A model generated the notes under the pieces. That model had not been told where the DNA came from, did not search any database, and saw only the letters and a list, made by a program, of their open reading frames with translations. The translations under genes and the position numbers were made by a program. Of a stretch of DNA of 18,477 nt, positions 6,778 through 14,200 are shown piece by piece; positions within the stretch are counted from its first letter, which is position 1, and each line of letters starts with the position of its first letter. The DNA is from Candidatus Kaiserbacteria bacterium (lineage in GTDB: Bacteria; Patescibacteriota; Minisyncoccia; Phycocordibacterales; UBA918). The stretch spans positions 1-18,477 of the forward strand of contig SKHJ01000003.1 in assembly GCA_007116965.1 (NCBI GenBank). Direction: 5' to 3'.

Positions 6778-7665
6778 TTACGCTATCTTCGCGACGGCGT
6801 CTAGAAATGCCTGTATATCACCCGCCAACACGGCGTCTACGTCACGTATTTCCGTGTTGGTACGGTGATCTTTGACCAATTGGTACGGGTGCAAAACGTA
6901 CGAACGGATCTGGCTCCCCCACTCAATCTTGACTGATTTCTCGGGGGTGAGGCCTTGTAATTCGCGGGCCGCCTGCGCTTCTCGAAAGGCAATAACCTTA
7001 CTCAGCAGTAAGGTGTGGGCCTGTTCGCGATTTTGCTGCTGACTCCGTTCGGAGGAAACGTGTACAGAGATATTGGTCGGAGTGTGGGTCATGCGTACCG
7101 CAGTCTCCCGTTTGTTTACATTTTGCCCACCGGCGCCGCCCGAGCGAGCGAAGCTGACCTCAACCTCACTCTCGTCGAGCGTGTGGTCAGTGACGTCGGT
7201 AATCTTGGGAGCCACTTCGACCAAGACGAACGAGGTTTGTCGCTTGCCGTTGCTATTAAATGGCGAAATGCGTACCAAGCGGTGCACTCCCGACTCAGAC
7301 TGCAGCGTGCCGTATGCGTCCTTGCCTTGAATCTCAAACGTAATATTACGATACCCATTATGGTCATTGGGGTGACTATCGAGAATGTAAACATGCCAGT
7401 TACGACCTTCGGCGTAACGCTGGTACATCTCAACTAGCATGCGAGCAAAGTCTTCAGCGTCATCACCACCCGCTCCCGAGACGATGGTAAAAATAGCGTC
7501 GCACTTGTCATACTTCCCCTTACCCGCCGCCGCATCTTGCAGCTCTTGTAATTCTTTAATCAGTGCTTGGGCCGCTTGTGGGTCATTCCAAAAATCCGGC
7601 TGGTACATCGCCGCCTCAATTTCTTTAATTCGTAGCTCCCTCGCTGCCGCCGATAGTTGGGTCAT
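6778..7665 (-). CDS. prfB: Peptide chain release factor 2 with shortened N-terminal domain
   Basis: RF2 reads UAA and UGA stop codons and releases the finished protein from the ribosome. From the ATG at 7665 the product has 295 residues. The codon-recognition tripeptide SPF (134-136) identifies RF2 rather than RF1, and the catalytic GGQ (179-181) sits 45 residues later, as in E. coli RF2. The N-terminus (PDFWND, 23-28) aligns with the post-frameshift part of E. coli RF2, but the sequence then jumps from KELQELQD straight to GKYDKCDAIFTI, losing about 50 residues of helical domain 1. The reading frame is continuous, with no CUU-UGA programmed frameshift. An in-frame upstream start at 7731 would add 22 residues but crosses the GC-rich hairpin and the promoter, so I reject it. 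It is the first gene of the cluster and divergent from the 7805 gene. Confidence 0.95.
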   Translation of the reverse strand: MTQLSAAARELRIKEIEAAMYQPDFWNDPQAAQALIKELQELQDAAAGKGKYDKCDAIFTIVSGAGGDDAEDFARMLVEMYQRYAEGRNWHVYILDSHPNDHNGYRNITFEIQGKDAYGTLQSESGVHRLVRISPFNSNGKRQTSFVLVEVAPKITDVTDHTLDESEVEVSFARSGGAGGQNVNKRETAVRMTHTPTNISVHVSSERSQQQNREQAHTLLLSKVIAFREAQAARELQGLTPEKSVKIEWGSQIRSYVLHPYQLVKDHRTNTEIRDVDAVLAGDIQAFLDAVAKIA

Positions 7666-7674
7666 ATCCGCCGT

Positions 7675-7683
7675 AGTATAGCA
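7675..7683 (-). promoter_or_regulatory. Extended -10 promoter of prfB (cluster promoter)
   Basis: On the minus strand TGC-TATACT forms an extended -10 at 7683-7675. Transcription would start about 3 nt before the ATG at 7665. It probably drives prfB-ftsE-ftsX-pyrG. No convincing -35 is seen; the GC-rich hairpin occupies that region. Confidence 0.55.
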
Positions 7684-7692
7684 AAAATACTG

Positions 7693-7716
7693 GCCCCGCG
7701 CCTGACGGCGCGGGGC
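7693..7716. other. Perfect GC-rich hairpin in the prfB / small-protein divergent region
   Basis: GCCCCGCGCC (7693-7702) and GGCGCGGGGC (7707-7716) form a perfect 10-bp stem with a 4-base loop. Read leftward, a run TATTTTT follows after a few bases, so it could terminate leftward transcription entering from the 7805 gene region. Read rightward there is no T tract. It sits just upstream of the prfB -10 box. Confidence 0.6.
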
Positions 7717-7738
7717 TCTGTACACAAGCAAAATAGTA

Positions 7739-7754
7739 TGTCATATTGATGACA
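7739..7754. promoter_or_regulatory. Small dyad, possible operator
   Basis: TGTCAT and ATGACA (6-bp arms, 4-bp spacer) lie between the two divergent genes, about 50 bp upstream of the GTG at 7805. The size and symmetry fit a regulator-binding site, but six-base dyads also arise by chance. Confidence 0.25.
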
Positions 7755-7790
7755 GACAAGACCGCCTGTACCAGGTGCACCGAGATAACA

Positions 7791-7797
7791 AAAGGAG
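7791..7797 (+). promoter_or_regulatory. Shine-Dalgarno sequence that sets the start of the small membrane protein
   Basis: AAAGGAG ends 7 bases before the GTG at 7805. It is the only clear, well-spaced ribosome binding site I find in this window and it decides the start: the in-frame GTG at 7775 has none. Confidence 0.75.
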
Positions 7798-7804
7798 TCA
7801 CGTC

Positions 7805-8263
7805 GTGCAAAAAACTGAGATGTATCTGTGCCTGCTTATCCACCTGTTGCTGATTCTAGTGTTGGGATTCTGGATTATGAATTCATACCAACGCACCCAA
7901 GCCCTAGACAGCCTGCACCAAGCTCAACTGGCGCTAGACCAGCACTCATTCTCAACCAGATTGGCAGGCATGGGGTACACTAGGGACCACGGGAGGCTGT
8001 GTGTCACCTGGTCGCAGGCGCATCACGATGCAGTAGCAGAGCGTCGCGATCTAGCTGCGGCATTCTTGCGCGCCAGCGAACGTACCGTTGAGGTGGAATT
8101 GCGGGGACTTTTCAGCCGCCAGACGGTGCTCGACCGAGCTAACTACTTGGCCCAGCGTGCGCGACAAGATATGGCTCGTTGGGATCACTTACTGTTGACC
8201 TTGGAAGATAGTATCGACCAGCCATACTGCCACGACGTCACCCCGCGAGGCCAGACGCTCTGA
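7805..8263 (+). CDS. Hypothetical single-span membrane protein
   Basis: I do not recognise this gene. Starting at the GTG with a good Shine-Dalgarno sequence it encodes 152 residues. Residues 7-25 form one strongly hydrophobic helix (LCLLIHLLLILVLGFWIM) after a short N-terminus; the rest is polar, probably mostly helical, rich in Arg, Ala, Leu and Gln, and carries two cysteines, Cys66 and Cys142, that could pair if the domain is outside the cell. With only MQKTE before the helix, either orientation is possible, though N-in/C-out is likelier. The gene is divergent from prfB and followed 25 bp later by its own terminator, so it is monocistronic. Its ribosome binding site sets it apart from its neighbours. 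Ends in TGA. No functional claim is made. Confidence 0.75.
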   Translation: MQKTEMYLCLLIHLLLILVLGFWIMNSYQRTQALDSLHQAQLALDQHSFSTRLAGMGYTRDHGRLCVTWSQAHHDAVAERRDLAAAFLRASERTVEVELRGLFSRQTVLDRANYLAQRARQDMARWDHLLLTLEDSIDQPYCHDVTPRGQTL

Positions 8264-8288
8264 CCGCCTACCAACCGCCGCCAAGGAG

Positions 8289-8319
8289 AACGCCACCCTG
8301 CTTGGTGGCGTTTTCTATT
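8289..8319 (+). terminator. Rho-independent terminator of the small membrane protein gene
   Basis: AACGCCACC (8289-8297) and GGTGGCGTT (8304-8312) form a perfect 9-bp stem with a 6-base loop, followed by a T-rich tail (TTTTCTATTT). It lies 25 bp past the TGA at 8263. Confidence 0.85.
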
Positions 8320-8394
8320 TGCACTACAGTGAATTTAGGTGACTACTTCCTGAGTACGCCACCTATTTTTTCAACTCTAATCTTTACTAGCATT

Positions 8395-8487
8395 GTCTCA
8401 GAACGCCCAGCCCCACTTTTTCCTCACTTTTTACATCAGTTCACTTTTTTCAACAGAGGAAAAAAGTGGAGCTGGGATGAATGAGAC
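8395..8487. repeat. Long imperfect inverted repeat (structured non-coding region)
   Basis: This lies within a gene-free stretch of about 315 bp (8320-8634). Left arm: GTCTCA (8395-8400), five unpaired bases, then a 20-bp segment (8406-8425) running from CCCAG to CCTC. Right arm: GAGG to CTGGG (8456-8476), five unpaired bases, then TGAGAC (8482-8487). The inner arms pair except for one extra A and one G/A difference. The two 5-base interruptions face each other as an internal loop. Three direct copies of CACTTTTT (8414, 8426 and 8443) compete for a single AAAAAAGTG (8460-8468), so a shorter hairpin with a perfect 9-bp stem is also possible. It has no clear coding potential. It may be a small RNA, a long terminator-like structure or a miniature mobile element. 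Confidence 0.6.
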
Positions 8488-8558
8488 CAAAAAATGTGCC
8501 GGCGGTGGTCGACACCATAGCTAGAAAAATTCCCTTGTCCTGTGTCAAGTCATTTTTT

Positions 8559-8597
8559 GTAAGTAGCACCCTGTGCTCTTGGTACAGGGAAGCTTAC
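8559..8597. other. Two-part stem-loop downstream of msrB
   Basis: GTAAG (8559-8563) pairs with CTTAC (8593-8597), and inside it CCCTGT (8569-8574) pairs with ACAGGG (8584-8589) around a 9-base loop. Neither strand has a T tract after it, so it is not a standard terminator. It is about 38 bp beyond the msrB stop codon and could stabilise the msrB mRNA 3' end. Confidence 0.4.
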
Positions 8598-8634
8598 AGC
8601 TGAGGCAATGGGAATAATTTAAAAAAGCTGATGG

Positions 8635-9075
8635 CTATATATACGTCAAGTATTCCCCATACCCCGCCGCATCCATCTCAGCTTCAGGAATAAAGCGTAA
8701 CGCTGCCGAGTTCATGCAGTAGCGCAAACCACCCGCCTCTGCTGGACCATCGGGAAAGACATGTCCAAGGTGAGAATCAGCTTGAACGGAGCGGACTTCA
8801 GTGCGTGTCATCCACAGCGAGCGATCAGTGTGCTCGGTCACCGCCTCAGGCGTGATCGGTTGAGTAAAGGATGGCCAGCCCGTCCCAGAGTCGTACTTGT
8901 GAACAGAGAGAAACAATGGCTCACCCGAAACCACATCAACATAGATACCAGGCTCGTGATTATCCCAGTACTCATTCGCAAATGCTGGCTCCGTTCCGTC
9001 CTCCTGCGTCACTGTATACTGCAGTGGTGTCAACCGCTTTCGCAATTCATCTTCACTTTTTACAAAATCTTTCAT
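8635..9075 (-). CDS. msrB: Peptide-methionine (R)-S-oxide reductase MsrB
   Basis: MsrB reduces the R form of methionine sulfoxide in oxidised proteins. The 146-residue protein shows the family landmarks: SGTGWPSF (63-70), RSVQADSHLGHVFPDGP (95-111) with active-site His102 and His105, and catalytic Cys120 in RYCMNSAALRF. The zinc-binding CxxC pairs of many MsrB proteins are absent, and the position that is often a resolving cysteine (SGCGWPSF) is threonine here, so Cys120 is the only cysteine and regeneration probably needs thioredoxin or another small thiol directly. There is no signal peptide, so the enzyme is cytoplasmic. The start is supported by a -10-like TATTAG 6 bp upstream, again fitting a leaderless mRNA. 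It is divergent from the penicillin-binding protein gene with 84 bp between them. Confidence 0.96.
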   Translation of the reverse strand: MKDFVKSEDELRKRLTPLQYTVTQEDGTEPAFANEYWDNHEPGIYVDVVSGEPLFLSVHKYDSGTGWPSFTQPITPEAVTEHTDRSLWMTRTEVRSVQADSHLGHVFPDGPAEAGGLRYCMNSAALRFIPEAEMDAAGYGEYLTYI

Positions 9076-9081
9076 ACCGCA

Positions 9082-9087
9082 CTAATA
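9082..9087 (-). promoter_or_regulatory. Possible leaderless promoter of msrB
   Basis: On the minus strand TATTAG (9087-9082) resembles a -10 box. Seven bases downstream is the A of the msrB ATG at 9075. The upstream DNA is AT-rich with TTGATA repeats, but none is at ideal -35 spacing. Confidence 0.35.
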
Positions 9088-9139
9088 TTCAGTCTACCAA
9101 ATATCAAAATATCAAGCCACAGCACAATAACCTATAGGG

Positions 9140-9145
9140 TATACT
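9140..9145 (+). promoter_or_regulatory. -10 box of the PBP1C-type gene
   Basis: TATACT lies 14 bp upstream of the ATG at 9160, giving a predicted leader of about 8 nt with no room for a Shine-Dalgarno sequence. No clear -35 or TGn extension is visible. Confidence 0.45.
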
Positions 9146-9159
9146 AGTAGAATCTTGGT

Positions 9160-11268
9160 ATGCTCCGAATACCCGATATACTATTTATCTCCAAGTCAAG
9201 CCTAGTTCATAAAAAATTGCTCTTTGGGTCTATTAGTGTGCTTATCATTATCATACTGATAGGACCACTATACATTACACGCGATGCACACACCCGATAC
9301 CTAGCACTTGAATCTGTAGTGATATACGATCGCTGGCAAGTACCACTCCATATCACTCCCAATACTCGTGATCATTTCCAATTATCAGTTACTGCGTTGC
9401 CGGCCTCACTATCGGAATTATTAATTAGCAAGGAAGACCGCTTTTTTAGATATCATCTGGGAATAAACCCAGTCAGCATGATTCGGGCTACTTTTTCTCG
9501 CTCTAAACAGCGTTATGGTGGTAGTACTATCACCCAACAATTAGCCAAGAATCTGCTTGGTAATGAACAAGATCGGACAATCCGAAATAAAATGTTTGAA
9601 TCCTGGTACGCTATTGGGTTGGAGTTGAGATATTCCAAGGAAAATATTCTCAATATGTATGCCAATACGGTATTTGTCGGTAACCGGTATCAGGGTCTAG
9701 CGATGGGTAGCTTGGCCTACTTCGATACCCCATTAGCCAACACCACTATCGAACAACAACTCTCGCTGCTGGCCACCCTGTCTCACCCAGCTAGTCGCAA
9801 TCCTTGGCAAGAAAGCCACGCTGATTTCTTTAGGCACCTAGCAGCTCTCCTGGTACCAGATCAAGACACTGCCCTAGTGCCACCAGCACCAACTGCCTCG
9901 TTTCAAACCCAAAGTAGCCAAGCTTTTGAGTTAGCCAGTGTTGGTATTCAGTGCTCAGAGACGTGCCGTACGTCCCTCGATAGTGAAGTGCACAAACATG
10001 TACAAACTATTCTCGCCCAACACATAACGTCCATGCGAGACGCAAATATCAACCAAGGGGCTGTGGTGGTGATTGACCCGCGACGCAGTGAACTCATCAG
10101 TATTATCGGTTCCGCCAACCCGAGTAGCCAACGAGCCGGCGATCAAATCAATATGGCTATACAGTCACGACCAACCGGGTCAACTATCAAGCCTTTCATC
10201 TACGGTCAAGCATTCACTGCCGGCGCGCGACCGTACACACTGGTTGATGATCGTGAGTATCGCTACCCAATAGCCAGTGGCTTTCCTTTGTACCCCAAGA
10301 ACTACGATGGCCAGTACCGAGGTGAAGTTAGCTTACACGAATCATTAAGCGGTAGCCTCAACGTCCCGACCGTAAAGGTCTTAGAGTTTATCGGCTTGGA
10401 TACATTTTATGAATTTACGGAGACCACCATGCAATTTCGTTCTTTACAAGATTTCGCCACCTATGAGTATGGCATTGCCCTTGGTGGCTTAGAAATGGAT
10501 TTACTTACCCTCACCCACTATTTTACTGCCTTACCACAACAAGGTCTTATACGGCCGCTATACAGTAATGCTGACATCGGGCAAACTGTACAACTCCCCC
10601 ACACTGATATCGATCAGCCGACAGAAATTTTTTCACCGGCTGTAACTGGGCTGGTACACACTATCCTTCGTGATCGTGATAGCGCAGTCACTCAATTTGG
10701 TCTTCAATCCAATTTAAATATTCCCCACCATGATTATGGTGTAAAAACTGGCACCTCCCGCGACTACCACGATAGCTGGATCGTTGGTTACACGAGCGAC
10801 CTAGTAGTGGGTGTCTGGCTTGGTAACGCCAACAATACCCCCATGATTAAAGTCTCTGGCCAACAAGGAGCCGGAGCGGTGTGGCATGATGTGATGCAGT
10901 ATCTTCTGACGACTCCGTACAACACCATGACAAGTATCGAGCTAGATCAAATGCTAGCTAAGCATGCTTTCGATCATTCACTTGAATGGGGTTTGCGTGA
11001 TGATGACCCTGTCCGATTGCGTACTATCCTCTTAGATGAATCGCTCATCCACTCACCACACGACGGTGATGTGTATGCCTTAACACACACTACCAGCATC
11101 CCTTTACGAGCCACCACGCAAGTAGACTGGTTCATAGATGACATATTTCTAAGCACCGGAAACTTGGCCACTTGGCGTCCACCTAAGACGGGTACGTTTA
11201 CTATTACCGCAACTTCGGTCTACGAACCAACCAGAACGGAAACTATTACGATATCGATTACTGATTGA
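9160..11268 (+). CDS. pbpC: PBP1C-type bifunctional penicillin-binding protein
   Basis: This peptidoglycan synthase combines a glycosyltransferase, which polymerises glycan strands from lipid II, with a penicillin-binding domain. The 702-residue protein has a cytoplasmic N-terminus, a membrane helix at about 19-39, and a GT51 domain with catalytic Glu92 (KEDRFFRYHLG), GGSTITQQLAKNLL (120-133) and the second glutamate Glu154. The transpeptidase domain has the serine motif STIK (Ser341, Lys344), SLN (399-401) and KTGT (529-532), all intact. A C-terminal beta-rich segment (about 625-702) matches the BiPBP_C domain typical of PBP1C, which supports that subfamily over PBP1A/1B. In E. coli, PBP1C is encoded beside the alpha-2-macroglobulin YfhM; here the macroglobulin gene is the convergent neighbour, overlapping the 3' end by 11 bp. 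The linker carries a Cys265/Cys269 pair. Ends in TGA. Confidence 0.95.
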   Translation: MLRIPDILFISKSSLVHKKLLFGSISVLIIIILIGPLYITRDAHTRYLALESVVIYDRWQVPLHITPNTRDHFQLSVTALPASLSELLISKEDRFFRYHLGINPVSMIRATFSRSKQRYGGSTITQQLAKNLLGNEQDRTIRNKMFESWYAIGLELRYSKENILNMYANTVFVGNRYQGLAMGSLAYFDTPLANTTIEQQLSLLATLSHPASRNPWQESHADFFRHLAALLVPDQDTALVPPAPTASFQTQSSQAFELASVGIQCSETCRTSLDSEVHKHVQTILAQHITSMRDANINQGAVVVIDPRRSELISIIGSANPSSQRAGDQINMAIQSRPTGSTIKPFIYGQAFTAGARPYTLVDDREYRYPIASGFPLYPKNYDGQYRGEVSLHESLSGSLNVPTVKVLEFIGLDTFYEFTETTMQFRSLQDFATYEYGIALGGLEMDLLTLTHYFTALPQQGLIRPLYSNADIGQTVQLPHTDIDQPTEIFSPAVTGLVHTILRDRDSAVTQFGLQSNLNIPHHDYGVKTGTSRDYHDSWIVGYTSDLVVGVWLGNANNTPMIKVSGQQGAGAVWHDVMQYLLTTPYNTMTSIELDQMLAKHAFDHSLEWGLRDDDPVRLRTILLDESLIHSPHDGDVYALTHTTSIPLRATTQVDWFIDDIFLSTGNLATWRPPKTGTFTITATSVYEPTRTETITISITD

Positions 11269-14200
11269 TAGTAATGTAATCTGTAGTCGTTCGGCCAAAT
11301 ACTTCCGGGAAATATACTAACGATGCTTTCGCCGGCAACTGAAGGTAGGTTCCTGGTGTCTGCGCTCGCATAAAGTACTGGTACCGATACACCCCAGCTG
11401 GGAGACCAGTCAAGTAGAGCTCGGCTGAGGAATCGGACAACTCCTCCCGCTCCACCGGCAGCTGCCGATGTCGTGGTGTAATTGGTTCTCGAGTATCAGC
11501 TCCCAGGCCAGCCAGTAAGGCCGTCTGGACCCTCGTGTGACCTCGTAGAAGATCCCACCAACTGCTTGTATTACTATTAACCGCGACGGTGTCTCGATTA
11601 ACAATATCCTGATCCTCAGTCGCTAAATTAAGATTGACCAACGAAAATCCAGCCGGAATTGGCGCACTCACTGTCATATCGTGTCCGCTGTCTGGTATGG
11701 TGATGGTCAACTCACCGACCACAATGTCACCACGCTGTATCTCTGATCGTAAAGAGGTATCACCAAGATGTCGTAAGGTTCGGGTGATGGTTATACCTTC
11801 ATCACGTGGTGGAATAGTCGCTGCCGGCAAGGTATACCGTAGTAGCAGATCGTAATATAAGCTACCTGCCGGTGTTCGCATGAACTGTACTGGCAGCAGC
11901 TGATTGCGAGCCATATCCGCCAAGGCGACACTGGTTTGCTGTACTGGTTGTCGCAATGAAAATTCGTGCGTAAACCATTCGGTACCAGCTTTACTAATAA
12001 CGACCTCCCCGTTGTCCACACTGCCTTCTTCAGTCTCTAAAACATAGCGATGCAGGACTCGTACCACGTGATATGTCAATTCATCAGAATACCAACGCTG
12101 ATCACGATCACGCACGGCCAAAAGCCATCGCGTCATTTCATCAAGTTGCGGATATTGGACCTCTTCTTCAATCAGTAACTGTAGTAATTGGGCAGAGTGA
12201 CGGATTTGATTTGAGATACGGAAAGCATTCGACTGTCTCGGGTCTCGCAATACTGCGCCACGACCAGATTGCACTACTCGATTGATCAGTTGGCGATATA
12301 TTTCCGTACGCTGCTGGGCATTCATGTACTGACCGACCGGCAGTTGTGCTTTTCGTAATAACTGCGAGTTCGGCAAATCTGCCAGCTGCCGGTTGCCTGG
12401 TGTGGTTGTGAGAAGATTACTGATAAACAAATCAATCTGAAAATCTCCGAGCCGTTGCATCCCGTGCGCATAATGAAAGGCTAAATCAGTTCGACGTTGG
12501 ATATTCGGTTCGTGTTGCCGCATCTGATTATTTACAAACTGTAGAGCTGAACGTATTAGTGAATCCTCAATCTCATACCCTAAATCCCGCAGGTCGAGCA
12601 AGATTGGAATGATTGATATCGTCAACGGCACTGAGGAGCGCGATTGGAACGAGTAGGCAAAACCACCATCGGTGCGTTGCGCTTCTCTTACAGTTTTCAA
12701 AGCTGCTTCAACTGCCCGAGCGACAGTTTTCTCCTGCGAACCCACACTGATTGTTATTTCATTTACATCATCAACTCCCCCAACGTTGTAAATGTGTGCC
12801 AACGTGGCGACTTGGTAGAGATTATTTAAAAACCAACGACTCTGTTCAGCCTGAGCAATGTACGCCACCACTGGTTTGAAAAAACCTCGCATTGATGACC
12901 CTGTGGTAACACTTACTCCACCACGGTCTGTGGCAATCGAGTCTGGAATAAAGAGATACTCAGTAGCTACACCTCCTGGCGTCATTCCGGCAGTAGCGAC
13001 ACTCTCATATATTCGGTCTAGCTGCATCGGAATCGTACGAATAACCGTATCTGCGAAGCCACCCCCTCGAGCCGAAAGCGTTAGGGTATGATTTGGTTGC
13101 CAGCTGGGTGGAATCTCCGTACGGAAAAACACCGTCTGTGATTCGCCACTTCTAATCCTGACTGACTGTTCATTGCGACCAGCAAGTGGTAATGATTCAC
13201 TCACAAACGAAACCGTAAACGTCTCGTGCCGATCGGTCTGATTGAATACTTGTGCACCAATATAAACAGTATCTCCCGCAATGAAGAATCGTGGCGTTAA
13301 CGGTTGCACCATTACATCCTTACGAGAAGTAAACTCCGTATAATCAGTCCCAAACCTCGTGTCTTCTGTAACAGCCACTGCCTCTATCTGCCAGGTAGTA
13401 AGATTATCTGGCAATGTAAAAGCTACGCTTGCCCGACCGCGTTCATCGGTTACCACCGCAGCGTCCCAAAATGCTGTATCACGAAAATCACCACGAGGCT
13501 GTAAGGCCAAGTCTTCCGGGTTAACACCGTCACCACCTTTCGTACCATCAGGCACATCGACCTCGTGAAGAATGTTCTTAAGATTACTCGCGGTTGAGAT
13601 AGTGTGTGGAAAGCCACTGTAGAAAAATTGGAGTGGGTCTTTCTTTGGGTTTCCTACCAACGCCAGTACAGAAAGATCGGCTACTGCTACGGAGACTTCA
13701 GCCGAGACTGGTTCGCCAGTCGCGGAGCGGGTTTTAATATCAAGCACTACCTCATCGCCAGGAAGATACGAGGTTTTATTAGGTGTAACATCGACTACTA
13801 CCCGTCGCTGTGCGCGATCCACAAAGAACTCGACCGAATTAAACTGGACTGCCGGCTCAGCAGCATGTAGTACAGCAGTCACGTAGATGTTTGGTACATA
13901 CTGAGCGGTTACAGGAAATTCATGTACATGCAGACCACCAACAATGTCGACTACCTCGTATGTGAATATTTGTCCTCGTTCGGTCGTAATCAAAGCCCGA
14001 GCTCTCTCATGCGGAGTAGTGATAAGAACCGAGCCGGTCTGGCCAACTGACACCTCTGGCTGCGATACTGACATGTTTAACGTGTAATTATTATTTCTTG
14101 GCACACTCACACTGCCCTCACCACGGGCATAAAATTGCACTATTGATTGCTGTGTGTTACCTCGTCCGTCAGTATAAGAAGCATGAACTTCGTACGAACC

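Noticed and set aside
6778..7665. UGA recoding (as in Gracilibacteria and Absconditabacteria)
   Set aside because: RF2 is present and UGA ends two convincing genes, the 7805 gene and pbpC.
7625..7843. Leftward open frame overlapping the start of prfB, considered as the first part of a frameshifted RF2
   Set aside because: It shows no RF2 similarity, lacks the slippery CUU-UGA context, and the main RF2 frame already starts at the usual post-frameshift position.
8302..8484. 60-codon frame in the gene-free stretch
   Set aside because: It starts inside the terminator hairpin and runs through the long inverted repeat; no ribosome binding site and low-complexity content.
8635..9075. MsrB lacking its zinc cysteines and resolving cysteine as a sign of inactivation
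   Set aside because: Many active MsrB proteins lack zinc and have threonine at the resolving position; the catalytic cysteine and histidines are intact.
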